Below are positions 1 to 8,891 of a stretch of DNA of 64,000 nucleotides, piece by piece. The translations under genes and the position numbers were made by a program. Numbering within the stretch: the first letter of the stretch is position 1; every line of letters begins with the position of its first letter. This DNA comes from an uncultured Ectothiorhodospiraceae bacterium (GTDB lineage Bacteria; Pseudomonadota; Gammaproteobacteria; Nevskiales; Oceanococcaceae), in NCBI GenBank assembly GCA_937141935.1, contig CAKZQS010000018.1, positions 22,836-86,835 of the forward strand. The letters are read 5' to 3'. Under the pieces are notes generated by a model that was not told the DNA's origin, made no database searches, and saw only the letters and a list, made by a program, of their open reading frames with translations.

Positions 1-659
1 GGCATAGCGCTGCGCCGGGATGTGCGGCAGCATTTTTTCCAGCAGCGCCTCGTTGCGGGTCAGCGCGGAGGCGAACTTGGTGTCGGTCAGGCCCGGCAGC
101 ACCGCATTGCAGCGGATGCCAAAGCCGGCGCACTCCTTGGCGAAGACCTGCGTCATGTTGATGACGGCCGCCTTGGTGATCGAGTAAATGCCCTGGTGCA
201 TGCCCGGCTTGAGGCCATTGATCGAGGCGATGTTGACGATGCTGCCGCCGCCCTGCGCCTTCATCTGTCGGCCGGCGAGCTGGCTGAGCACGAAGTAGCC
301 GCGCAGGTTGACCTGCAGCGTCTTGTCGATGGCCTCCAGCGGCGTGTCGAGCACGTTGCCGAAGAAGGGGTTGGCGGCGGCGTTGTTGACCAGCACGTCC
401 AGCCGGCCGCGCGCTGCCACGATGTCCTGTACCAGCGTCTCCATGGCCTCAATGTCGCCGGCGTGGCAGGCCATGGCGGTGGCTTCGCCGCCGTCCTCGC
501 GGATGGCCCGGGCCACGGTTTCGCAGGCCTCCTGGCGGCGGCTGGATACGATGACATGCGCGCCGTGCGCCGCCAGCAGGCGGGCTGTGGCCTCGCCAAT
601 GCCGCGGGAAGAGCCGGTGACGAGCGCGGTTTGCCCGCGCAGATCAAACAGTGCGTCCA
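1..659 (-). CDS. SDR family oxidoreductase (3'-truncated by window edge)
   Basis: Reads from ATG at 659 down to the window edge, giving 219 codons with no stop, so the C-terminus is missing. The N-terminus starts MDALFDLRGQTALVTGSSRG, carrying the Rossmann TGxxxGIG cofactor loop. An NNAA motif, a catalytic Ser region (IVNIASING) and the YSITK active-site Tyr/Lys follow, so the NAD(P)-dependent classical SDR catalytic set is present. The TGSSRG loop and following Arg residues would fit NADP(H). The substrate is unknown. It lies on the opposite strand from the atu-type cluster at 5.6-15.7 kb; SDRs (AtuB/AtuG) occur in such clusters, but a link here is only inference. Confidence 0.85.
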
Positions 660-741
660 TGGGGTGTCCTGTGCGTGAAGAGGGGCGCGCCGAGCCCGTC
701 GGGGCCGGTCAGCCGGACCGGCGGGGCGTCGCCCGAGAAGG

Positions 742-771
742 GGCGCCGGCGTCCGCGGGGACGCCGGCGCC
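742..771 (-). terminator. GC-rich hairpin, probable transcription end
   Basis: A perfect 13-bp stem (742-754 pairs with 759-771) with a 4-base loop GCGG lies just past the stop of the Pro/Thr-rich protein gene (minus strand). There is no good T-tract, so it could be a weak or Rho-assisted terminator, or only an mRNA-stabilising hairpin. Confidence 0.45.
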
Positions 772-797
772 GCTGTGGTCGCTGCGGCGAGGCGGCC

Positions 798-1808
798 TTA
801 GTTGACGATGGCCGGCCCGCTGCGAGTGCGCTCCAGGCTGCGGCCGCTGCGGCTGGGCAGGCCCTGCTGCAGCTCCAGCGTGTATTCGCCGGGGCGCAGG
901 TCGCCGATGTAGATCAGGTTCGGGTTCTGGCCCGACTTCCAGGTGCCCTGCACGGTGCGGCCGCGCGGGTCGGTGAGGCGGATGAAGGGCTGTGCGCTGC
1001 GTGGGTCGATCGGGTCGGCGAACAGGATCGCCAGCCCGTGGGCGGCCACCGAGCTGTCCAGCGGGCCGACGAAGCGGACGGTCAGCTCGTCGCCGCCCTG
1101 CGTGTCCACCCACCAGGCGCGCAGCGCCGAAGTCGAACGCCGCGGCGCGGCGGTCGGCTCGGCAGTGGGCTCGGCCTTGCGGGTCGGCGCGGCCGTGGGC
1201 TCGCTGCGCGCCGTGGCCGCGGGCTTGGGCTGCGCGCTGGGTTTGGCTGTCGGTTCGGCCGTGGGCTCCGGCGTCGGTTCCGGGGTGGGCTCCGGAGTCG
1301 GTTCCGGAGTCGGCTCGGGTGTGGGCTCGGCGGTGGGCCGCGGCGTGTCCGCGTCCGCGTCGCTCTGCGCGGCCGCGGCGGCCGATTCGGCCAGCGCATC
1401 GGCGTATTCGGGGTCGGCCTCGTCATCCGGCGCGGCGTCGCCGGCGGCCATGTCGGTGTCGGCGCCGGGATCGGTATTGGGATCGGTATCGGCATCCGGG
1501 TCGGCGGCCGGATCAGCATCCGCGTCAGAGCCCGCACTGGCGGGAGGCGGCAGGCTCGAGCTGGGGGCCAGAGCCGTGCGGGGCAATGCCCGCACGGTGT
1601 CCATGGCCTCGATGCCCCGGACGGAGTTCGACGAATACAGATCCTGCAAGCTGGTTTCGGTATCCGAACCCTTTTGCGTATCCGCATCGCCAAGGACCAG
1701 CCCGAGTCCGAAGTAGGTAGCCGCCGCGACCAGCGCGATGGCGACCGCCGTCAGAATCAGGCCGCTCCAGTTCGTCGGGACAACAGTATCTCCCCCAGCA
1801 GCTGCCAT
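798..1808 (-). CDS. Membrane-anchored protein with Pro/Thr/Glu-rich linker, unknown function
   Basis: 336 aa. A strong Shine-Dalgarno AAGGAGG (complement of 1814-1820) sits just before ATG 1808. One N-terminal transmembrane helix lies at about residues 13-36. An acidic, Asp/Ala-rich region follows, then a repetitive linker of (T/E)[11 protein letters not shown] type at about residues 165-200. The C-terminal domain of about 110 residues is folded-looking (from [15 protein letters not shown] to the end). Its last part ([20 protein letters not shown]) loosely recalls the first domain of bacterial alpha-2-macroglobulins, a weak resemblance. Topology would place the C-terminal domain in the periplasm on a rigid stalk. 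The gene is divergent from ribA and no close family was recognised. Confidence 0.8.
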   Translation of the reverse strand: MAAAGGDTVVPTNWSGLILTAVAIALVAAATYFGLGLVLGDADTQKGSDTETSLQDLYSSNSVRGIEAMDTVRALPRTALAPSSSLPPPASAGSDADADPAADPDADTDPNTDPGADTDMAAGDAAPDDEADPEYADALAESAAAAAQSDADADTPRPTAEPTPEPTPEPTPEPTPEPTPEPTAEPTAKPSAQPKPAATARSEPTAAPTRKAEPTAEPTAAPRRSTSALRAWWVDTQGGDELTVRFVGPLDSSVAAHGLAILFADPIDPRSAQPFIRLTDPRGRTVQGTWKSGQNPNLIYIGDLRPGEYTLELQQGLPSRSGRSLERTRSGPAIVN

Positions 1809-1942
1809 TGAGTCCTCCTTGGGCAGTTATAGTCACCGGCGCCCCAGTGCAGTGCGCCGCTGGGGACTATGGTCGAAGCCCCAAAGCGCGTCAAACCGGG
1901 CCCTTCCCCTACAATGGGCGGATTCCCCACGCCGCTATCGCC
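1809..1942. promoter_or_regulatory. Divergent intergenic region with -10-like boxes both ways
   Basis: For the leftward gene, TATAAC (complement of 1826-1831) lies about 20 nt from its start and close to the strong Shine-Dalgarno. For ribA on the plus strand, TACAAT lies at 1910-1915, about 28 nt before the GTG start. No convincing -35 boxes are visible, so both assignments are tentative. Confidence 0.35.
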
Positions 1943-2548
1943 GTGCCCGCGACGCCCCCGCCCGTCTTTCAGGCCCAGAGCCTGCTGCCCACGCCCCACG
2001 GCGTGTTCGACATGCAGGTCCATGTGGATGCGCAGGGCCAGGAGCATGTGGCGCTGAGCAAGGGGCGCTGGGAGGAGGGCGAGCCGGTGCTGCTGCGGCT
2101 GCATTCGGAATGCCTGACCGGCGATGCCTTCGGCAGCCTGCGCTGCGACTGCGGCGAGCAGCTGCAGGCTGCGCTGCAGCAGATCGCCAAGGAAGGCCGC
2201 GGGATCCTGCTGTACCTGCGCCAGGAGGGTCGTGGCATCGGCCTGACCAACAAGATCCGCGCCTATGCGCTGCAGGATCAGGGCGCCGATACCGTCGAGG
2301 CCAATGAGCAGTTGGGCTTTGCCGCCGATCACCGCCAGTACCACACCGCGCTGGAGATGCTGCGGGCATTGGGCGTGCGCCGTGTCCGCCTGCTGACCAA
2401 CAACCCGCGCAAGATCAACGCGCTGGAAGAGGGCGGCATCGAGATCTGCGAGCGCCTGCCGCTCAGCGGCTATGCCAACCCCTACAACACCGCCTACCTG
2501 TCGACCAAGGCGCGCAAGCTCGGCCACCTCTTCGAGCAGGGCGAATAA
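1943..2548 (+). CDS. ribA: GTP cyclohydrolase II
   Basis: Catalyses the first committed step of riboflavin synthesis, converting GTP to the diaminopyrimidine phosphate with release of formate and pyrophosphate; cytoplasmic and zinc-dependent. The GTG start at 1943 gives 201 aa, the usual stand-alone RibA length. An open frame continues upstream to 1808, but nothing there resembles RibA. The three zinc Cys are visible (C57, C68, C70 in [18 protein letters not shown]), as are the RQEGRGIGL and [10 protein letters not shown] nucleotide-binding motifs. No RibB-like DHBP synthase domain is fused, so it is the monofunctional form. pyrD follows after 30 nt, probably in the same transcript. Confidence 0.95.
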   Translation: MPATPPPVFQAQSLLPTPHGVFDMQVHVDAQGQEHVALSKGRWEEGEPVLLRLHSECLTGDAFGSLRCDCGEQLQAALQQIAKEGRGILLYLRQEGRGIGLTNKIRAYALQDQGADTVEANEQLGFAADHRQYHTALEMLRALGVRRVRLLTNNPRKINALEEGGIEICERLPLSGYANPYNTAYLSTKARKLGHLFEQGE

Positions 2549-2578
2549 CACGCCGCGGCGCGGCCGCAAGGATCAGCG

Positions 2579-3595
2579 ATGCTCTATCACCTGGGGCGCA
2601 AGGCCCTGTTCCAGCTCGATGCCGAAACGGCGCACTTCGCCACGGTGCAGATGCTCAAGCGCGCCCCGCGGTTGCAGGGGGCGCTGCTGGGCCAGCGCCT
2701 GCAGGCCCCGCGCGAGGTCATGGGCCTGCGATTCCCCAACCCGGTCGGCGTGGCCGCCGGCCTGGACAAGAACGGCGAGGCGATCGAGGGGCTGTTTGCG
2801 CTGGGCTTTGGCTTTGTCGAGGTGGGCACGGTCACGCCGCGGCCGCAGGCGGGCAACCCGCGGCCGCGCGTCTTTCGCCTGGAGGCCGATGAGGCCATCG
2901 TCAATCGCCTGGGTTTCAACAACGAGGGGGTCGATGCGCTGTGCCGGCGCGTCGAGCGCCTGCGCCGCCGGCCGGGCCCGCTGGGCATCAATATCGGCAA
3001 GAACGCCGACACGCCCATCGAGAGCGCGGTGGACGACTACCTGCTGGCGCTGGAAAAGGTCTACGCGCTGGCCGACTACGTGACCTGCAACATCAGCTCG
3101 CCCAACACCAAAAACCTGCGCGATCTGCAGTCGCCGGAGGCGCTGGAGCGCTTCGTGGGCACGCTGGTCGAGCGCGCCGAGCAGCTGGCCGGGCGCCATG
3201 GCAAGCGGCCGCTGGCGGTCAAGATCGCGCCGGACAACAGCCCGGAGCAGCTGCAGGCCATCGCGCGGGTGCTGGGCGCCAGCGGCGTGGATGCGGTGAT
3301 TGCCACCAACACCACCGTCAGCCGCCCGCCCGACCTGCGCGACAGCGCCCAGGCGGGGGAGAGCGGCGGGTTGTCCGGCCGCCCGCTGTGCCGGTTGGCC
3401 GAGAGCCAGCTGGCCCAGCTGCGCGCGCAGCTGGACCGCCGCGTCGCGATCATCGGTGTGGGCGGCATCCACGACGAGGCCAGCGCCGCGCGCCGCTATG
3501 CGGCCGGCGCCGATCTGCTGCAGGTCTACACCGGCTTCGTCTACCGCGGCCCGGCGCTGCTGCGGGAGGCCGTGCGCGCCGCGCGCGCGGGCTGA
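2579..3595 (+). CDS. pyrD: Dihydroorotate dehydrogenase (quinone), class 2
   Basis: Oxidises dihydroorotate to orotate in pyrimidine synthesis and passes electrons to the quinone pool; FMN enzyme bound peripherally to the inner membrane. 338 aa, normal for class 2. The N-terminal helical segment (MLYHLGRKALFQLDAETAH) is the quinone/membrane-binding extension found only in class 2. Visible motifs are NPVGVAAGLDKNGEAIEG, RLGFNNEG, the catalytic Ser in NISSPNTKNLR (about residue 175), KIAPD, TNTT and the FMN-phosphate loop IIGVGGIHD near the C-terminus. The gene starts 30 nt after ribA and ends facing the small SCP2 gene, with a terminator between them. Confidence 0.97.
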   Translation: MLYHLGRKALFQLDAETAHFATVQMLKRAPRLQGALLGQRLQAPREVMGLRFPNPVGVAAGLDKNGEAIEGLFALGFGFVEVGTVTPRPQAGNPRPRVFRLEADEAIVNRLGFNNEGVDALCRRVERLRRRPGPLGINIGKNADTPIESAVDDYLLALEKVYALADYVTCNISSPNTKNLRDLQSPEALERFVGTLVERAEQLAGRHGKRPLAVKIAPDNSPEQLQAIARVLGASGVDAVIATNTTVSRPPDLRDSAQAGESGGLSGRPLCRLAESQLAQLRAQLDRRVAIIGVGGIHDEASAARRYAAGADLLQVYTGFVYRGPALLREAVRAARAG

Positions 3596-3600
3596 GGCGC

Positions 3601-3637
3601 AAAAAAAACGCGCCGCGGCATGCACCGCGGCGCGTTT
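3601..3637 (-). terminator. Rho-independent terminator of the SCP2-like gene
   Basis: A perfect 13-bp stem (3606-3618 with 3625-3637, loop CATGCA) is flanked on the left by a run of A. On the minus strand it therefore ends in a U-tract. It should end the leftward gene at 3675-3992 and may also stop pyrD transcription, although only three T follow on the plus side. Confidence 0.85.
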
Positions 3638-3674
3638 GGACATCCGGGCGGGGCCGCTGGCCCCGGCGCGTTGC

Positions 3675-3992
3675 TCAGGCGGCGCGGTTGATGTCGAAGA
3701 TCGAGCCCAGGCGCTGGGCGAACATCATGTCGCCTTCCAGCTGCACCTTGCCCGTCATGAAGGCGGTCATGCCGTCCAGTTCTCCGGTCAGCAGGTCGCG
3801 CATATCGTCGTCGGCCATCGTGATCGTCACGGTCGGGTCCGAGGCGGTGCCATCTGTAACCGTCGCGGCGCCATCGGCGATGGTCACGTAGCGCGGCGTG
3901 CTCGCGTTGAACTGCACCACGGCGTCGACGCCGGCGGCACCGTCGGGGTCCACGGCCGACGGCATCTTCTCGAAGATCTCATCCAGGGTCAT
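3675..3992 (-). CDS. SCP2 sterol-carrier-like domain protein
   Basis: 105 aa from ATG 3992, preceded by GAAAGG. An open frame continues upstream but is poor in coding character. The sequence has the SCP2 lipid-binding fold pattern: N-terminal helix (MTLDEIFEKMP), a central beta sheet including VVQFNAS, VTIADGAATV and TVTITM, then the helix D-DDMRDLLTGELDGMTAFMTGKVQLEGDMMFAQRL that caps the hydrophobic tunnel. Stand-alone SCP2 proteins bind fatty acyl-CoA or other lipids. No catalytic function is implied. The nearby lipid/isoprenoid catabolic cluster makes acyl-CoA binding a reasonable guess. Confidence 0.85.
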   Translation of the reverse strand: MTLDEIFEKMPSAVDPDGAAGVDAVVQFNASTPRYVTIADGAATVTDGTASDPTVTITMADDDMRDLLTGELDGMTAFMTGKVQLEGDMMFAQRLGSIFDINRAA

Positions 3993-4173
3993 AGCCTTTC
4001 TCGCTTGGTAGTTGCTCGGGCCGCCACTGCGGCGACGAGCGCGAGTGTAGCCCTGACCGTCGCCGCGCGCCAAGTTGCGGTAAGGATGATTGTTTGCTGC
4101 AACGCAAGGTCAAGCGCGGTGCTATCTTTGCCCGCTGGCCGGACCCTGTTCCGGAGACAGCACAAGGGTAAGA

Positions 4174-5478
4174 ATGATTTCCAATCCACTGCGGCGCCAC
4201 TACGAGCGCAATACGGTGGCGGTGCCGGAGGACCTGCAGGCCATCCAGCGTCGCGACGAGCGTGAGGTCGGCGGCCGCGAGGGCCTGCTGGAGCCGATCT
4301 GGGCGGCCGCCGAGGATCTGTACCGCAGCGGCTACCACCCGGGCGTGGGCCTGTGCATCCGCCAGGGCGGCGAGCTGCTGCTGAACCGCACCATTGGCCA
4401 TGCCCGCGGCCACGGGCCGGGCGAAGAGGGCCCGGGCGCGCCGCTGGAGCTGGACACGCCGATCAGCCTGTTTTCGTCCTCGAAGGCCATTACGGCGCTG
4501 CTGGTGCACCAGTTGGCGGCCGAGGGCCACCTGTCGCTGCACGACCCGGTCTGCGAGTACATCCCGGAGTTCGCCGCGCAGGGCAAGCACCGCACGACGG
4601 TGGAGCAGGTGCTGGCGCATCAGGCCGGCATCCCCAGTTTCCCCACGGAATTCGGCATCGAGCACGCCAGCGATTGGGATGCGGTGATCGACGTGCTCTG
4701 CCGCATGCCGCCGATTGCCAAGGCGGGGCGCATGACCGCCTACCACGCGATTACCGGGGGCTTTGTGCTCGGCGAGGTCGCCCAGCGCGCCACCGGCGAG
4801 GCGCTGCCGGACATCCTTGACCGCGTGCTGCGCACGCCGCTGGGGCTCAAGGATTTCCGCTACGGCGTGCGGCCCGAGGACAACGACCGCGTCGCGCTGA
4901 ACTATTTCACCGGGCCGCCGCTGCCGGCGCCGCTGGCCTGGATGGCCAAGAAGGCGCTGGGGATCCCCTTCGAAGAGGCCTGCGCGGTTTCCAATGAAAC
5001 GGTCTTCCTGAACAACGTCATTCCCGCCGGCAACATCTACGGCAGCGCCGAGGAGGCCTGCCGCGTGTTCGCGATGCTGGGCAACGGCGGCCGCTGGGAG
5101 GGGCGGCAGGTGATGGCGGAGGACACCGTGCGCACGCTGGCCGCGCCCTTTGGGCGGATCCGCTATGACCGCATGCTGCGCATCCCGATCCGCTACAGCC
5201 GCGGTTTCATGCTCGGCCACCCGGTGCTGAGCCTGTACGGCCCGCGCAACCCGCTGGCCTTTGGCCACCTGGGCTTTTTGAACATCCTGTGCTGGGCCGA
5301 CCCCGAGCGCGACATCGCCGTGTCGCTGCTGACCACCGGCAAGGCCGCGGTGGGCCCGCACCTGGCGCCGCTGAGCCGCCTGCTGGCCCTGATCAACGGC
5401 GGCTTCGCCCAGCGCCCGGCACGCGACCTGCCGGCCTGGACGGCCGGCTTGCCGCGGGGGCTGGCGGCCGCCTGGTAG
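4174..5478 (+). CDS. Beta-lactamase-fold serine hydrolase (class C/esterase type)
   Basis: 434 aa from ATG 4174, preceded by AAGGGTAAG. It carries the SxxK active-site motif as SSSK in TPISLFSSSKAITALLVHQL (about residue 105) and an equivalent of the catalytic Tyr motif in MTAYHAITGG. The C-terminus has GHLGFLNILCWADPE, in the place of the KTG/HxG motif. There is no signal peptide, so a cytoplasmic esterase or thioesterase role (EstB/LACTB-like) is more likely than antibiotic hydrolysis. It lies directly before the atuA-like gene on the same strand (101-nt gap), so it may act on esters of the same substrates; that is inference. Confidence 0.85.
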   Translation: MISNPLRRHYERNTVAVPEDLQAIQRRDEREVGGREGLLEPIWAAAEDLYRSGYHPGVGLCIRQGGELLLNRTIGHARGHGPGEEGPGAPLELDTPISLFSSSKAITALLVHQLAAEGHLSLHDPVCEYIPEFAAQGKHRTTVEQVLAHQAGIPSFPTEFGIEHASDWDAVIDVLCRMPPIAKAGRMTAYHAITGGFVLGEVAQRATGEALPDILDRVLRTPLGLKDFRYGVRPEDNDRVALNYFTGPPLPAPLAWMAKKALGIPFEEACAVSNETVFLNNVIPAGNIYGSAEEACRVFAMLGNGGRWEGRQVMAEDTVRTLAAPFGRIRYDRMLRIPIRYSRGFMLGHPVLSLYGPRNPLAFGHLGFLNILCWADPERDIAVSLLTTGKAAVGPHLAPLSRLLALINGGFAQRPARDLPAWTAGLPRGLAAAW

Positions 5479-5502
5479 GTGGATCGGCAACGGTAATCCC
5501 CC

Positions 5503-5527
5503 TTACACCCGGCCGAAAACGTATAGT
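5503..5527 (+). promoter_or_regulatory. Possible promoter of the atu-type cluster
   Basis: A -10-like TATAGT (5522-5527) lies 52 nt before the atuA start. A TTACAC box (5503-5508) is only 13 nt away, closer than usual, so just the -10 is credible. Nothing else is recognisable in the 101-nt gap. Confidence 0.3.
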
Positions 5528-5579
5528 GGCCGGCAGCGAAAACGCGCCCGATTCGGGGCCCGCGGAGGAAGACGACCGC

Positions 5580-7364
5580 ATGAGCAAAACCGTTCGCATA
5601 GGCTGTGCCTCGGCATTCTGGGGCGATACCCAGACGGCAGCCCAGCAGCTGGTAGACCAGGGAAATATCGATTACCTCGTCTTCGATTACCTGGCCGAAG
5701 TGACGCTGTCGATCATGCTGCGCCAGCGCATGAAGAACCCGCAGGCCGGCTACGCCCGCGACTTCATCGACCCGGTCATGAAGCCGCTGTTGCCCAAGCT
5801 CAAGGAGCGCGGCATCCGCGTGCTGTCCAATGCCGGCGGCCTGAACCCGCTGGCCTGCCGCGAGGCGCTGCTGGCGGTGGCGGCGGAGCAGGGCATCGAG
5901 CTAAAGGTGGCCGTGGTGCTTGGCGACGATGTGCTGCCGATGCAAAAGTCGCTGCGCGAGGCCGATGCGCGGGAGATGTTCTCCGGCGCGCCGCTGCCCA
6001 AGACGCTGGTGACAATGAATGCCTACCTGGGTGCCCCCGGGCTGGTGGCCGCGCTGGATGCCGGCGCCGATGTCGTGATTACCGGGCGCATCGTCGATTC
6101 GGCCGTGACGCTGGCCCCGCTGGTGCACGAGTTCGGCTGGGCCTGGGATGACTACGACCGCCTGGCCGCGGGCGGCATCGCCGGCCACATCATCGAGTGT
6201 GGCGCGCAATGCACCGGCGGCAACTTCACCGACTGGGAGTCGGTGCCCGGTTTCGAGAACATGGGTTTCCCGGTCATCGAATGCACGGAGGACGGCGGCT
6301 TTACGGTGACCAAGCCGGCGGACACCGGCGGGCTGGTTACGCCCTTCACTGTTGGCGAGCAGATGCTCTATGAGATCGGCGACCCCGGCGCCTACCTGCT
6401 GCCCGATGTCACCTGCGATTTTCGCGAGGTCGAGCTGACCCAGGTGGGCCCGGACCGCGTGGCCGTCAGCGGATGCAAGGGGCGGGCGCCCAGCAGCAGC
6501 TACAAGGTCTCGGCGCTGTATCCGGACCAGTTTCGCGTGACCGCCACGCTGCTGGTCGGCGGCATCGACGCCGTGGCCAAGGCCGAGCGGGCCGCCGAGG
6601 CGATACTGAACAAGGTGCGCGGCATCATCGCGGCGCAGGGCTTTGCGGATTTCTCCGAGGTCAACGTCGAGTGCCTGGGCAGCGAGTCGATCTATGGCCC
6701 GCATGCCCGCCGCCGCGACACCCGCGAGGTGGTGCTGAAGATCGCCGCCAAGCACGCGCAACAAAAGCCGCTGGAGATCCTGACCCGCGAGATTCCGCAG
6801 GCGGCTACCGGCATGGTGCCCGGCATCACCGGCTACTTCGGCGGCCGCGCCAGTGTGGTGCCCATCCCGCGGCTGTACTCGACGCTGGTGCCCAAGGAGC
6901 AGGTGCCGGTGCAGATGCAGATCGGCGACGCGCCGCAGCCGGTCCCAATCCCGGGTGGCGACGATGCGGCCGCGCTGCGCGTGCCGGAGGCGGGGCACCA
7001 CCCCAGCGAGCCGCAGGCCGAGGGCGCGCTGACCCGCGTGCCGCTGATTCGGCTGGCCGTGGCCCGCAGTGGCGACAAGGGCGACAAGGGCAACATCGGT
7101 GTGATGGCGCGCAAACCCGAGTACTGGCCCTGGATCGCCCGCGCGCTGAGCGCCGAGGCCGTGCGCGAGCACTTCGCCTACCTGCTGGCCGAGGGCGCGC
7201 CGGTGCAGCGCTTCGAGCTGCCGGGCACGCACAGCCTGAACTTTTTGCTGGACGCGGCCCTGGGCGGCGGTGGGGTGGCCTCGTTGCGCATCGACCCGCA
7301 GGGCAAATGCCTGGCGCAGATGCTGCTCGAATACCCCGTCGAGGTGCCCGAGGCGCTGCTGTAG
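5580..7364 (+). CDS. atuA: AtuA-like protein (acyclic terpene utilization, DUF1446)
   Basis: 594 aa from ATG 5580, preceded by GAGGAAG. The large N-terminal DUF1446 domain begins with RIGCASAFWGDT and continues through ADVVITGRIVDSAVTLAPL, GGIAGHIIECGAQCTGGNFTDW and the GSESIYGPHARR region. A C-terminal ~100-residue AtuA-like domain (RLAVARSGDKGDKGNIGVMAR) is fused. In Pseudomonas atuA heads the citronellol/geraniol cluster, but its biochemical role is unsettled. Here it again heads a run of acyl-CoA dehydrogenase, SDR, carboxylase and hydratase genes, which supports the assignment. The identical two-domain architecture also appears in uncharacterised acyl-CoA clusters, so the true substrate is not proven. 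Confidence 0.88.
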   Translation: MSKTVRIGCASAFWGDTQTAAQQLVDQGNIDYLVFDYLAEVTLSIMLRQRMKNPQAGYARDFIDPVMKPLLPKLKERGIRVLSNAGGLNPLACREALLAVAAEQGIELKVAVVLGDDVLPMQKSLREADAREMFSGAPLPKTLVTMNAYLGAPGLVAALDAGADVVITGRIVDSAVTLAPLVHEFGWAWDDYDRLAAGGIAGHIIECGAQCTGGNFTDWESVPGFENMGFPVIECTEDGGFTVTKPADTGGLVTPFTVGEQMLYEIGDPGAYLLPDVTCDFREVELTQVGPDRVAVSGCKGRAPSSSYKVSALYPDQFRVTATLLVGGIDAVAKAERAAEAILNKVRGIIAAQGFADFSEVNVECLGSESIYGPHARRRDTREVVLKIAAKHAQQKPLEILTREIPQAATGMVPGITGYFGGRASVVPIPRLYSTLVPKEQVPVQMQIGDAPQPVPIPGGDDAAALRVPEAGHHPSEPQAEGALTRVPLIRLAVARSGDKGDKGNIGVMARKPEYWPWIARALSAEAVREHFAYLLAEGAPVQRFELPGTHSLNFLLDAALGGGGVASLRIDPQGKCLAQMLLEYPVEVPEALL

Positions 7365-7426
7365 ACGCGGCTCCGGGCGCTGCGTTGCGCCGGCCGCGGC
7401 GCTTCACAAAGCACTTTAAAGAAACG

Positions 7427-7445
7427 ACTTGAAACGACTTCAAGT
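7427..7445. promoter_or_regulatory. 19-bp palindrome, candidate operator
   Basis: ACTTGAA (7427-7433), spacer ACGAC, TTCAAGT (7439-7445) form a perfect 7+7 inverted repeat 23 nt before the first acyl-CoA dehydrogenase start. The left part also forms a direct repeat, GAAACGACTT twice (7421-7440), and ACTTTAAAG (7413-7421) precedes it. The symmetry fits a dimeric TetR- or MerR-type repressor; atu and liu clusters are controlled by such regulators, but no regulator gene lies in this window. Confidence 0.5.
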
Positions 7446-7468
7446 TATCGCTGCAAGAGGCTGAAATA

Positions 7469-8629
<1,161 letters not shown>

Positions 8630-8661
8630 GGCTTTGGCCTTTGATTCTGGCGGGGTGTATT

Positions 8662-8859
8662 AACCACAGATTTCGCAGATTTCGCAGATTTTTCTAAGAC
8701 ATGGGTTTGAGTGCGTACATGACGGTGGGTGTGGGCTTGATGTCGGGCTCCAGGCACTGTTGGAGTGGCCTGTTTGCAGCGCCTAAGCACGTTTCACACA
8801 CGGCAGACGGTTCCTGTGCCACCCCGAACCCATCTGTGAAATCTGCGAAATCTGTGGTT
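8662..8859. mobile_element. MITE-like element 1 with terminal inverted repeats
   Basis: 198 bp. The left end (8662-8690) begins AACCACAGATTTCGCAGATT. The right end (8832-8859) closes with AATCTGCGAAATCTGTGGTT-type sequence, the complement of the left end apart from one base over about 28 bp. The ends are built from a 9-bp-period unit AGATTTCGC. The interior encodes no protein and is unlike that of the copy at 11462. It fills almost the whole gap between the first acyl-CoA dehydrogenase and the SDR. Confidence 0.75.
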
Positions 8860-8891
8860 CCCGTCTTCTCTCTTGCAACCTCCCCAAACTG

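Noticed and set aside
651..1811. A 386-aa plus-strand frame over the Pro/Thr linker gene
   Set aside because: It reads Arg/Gly repeats generated by the complement of the PEPT-coding repeat. The minus gene has a strong Shine-Dalgarno and a TM anchor.
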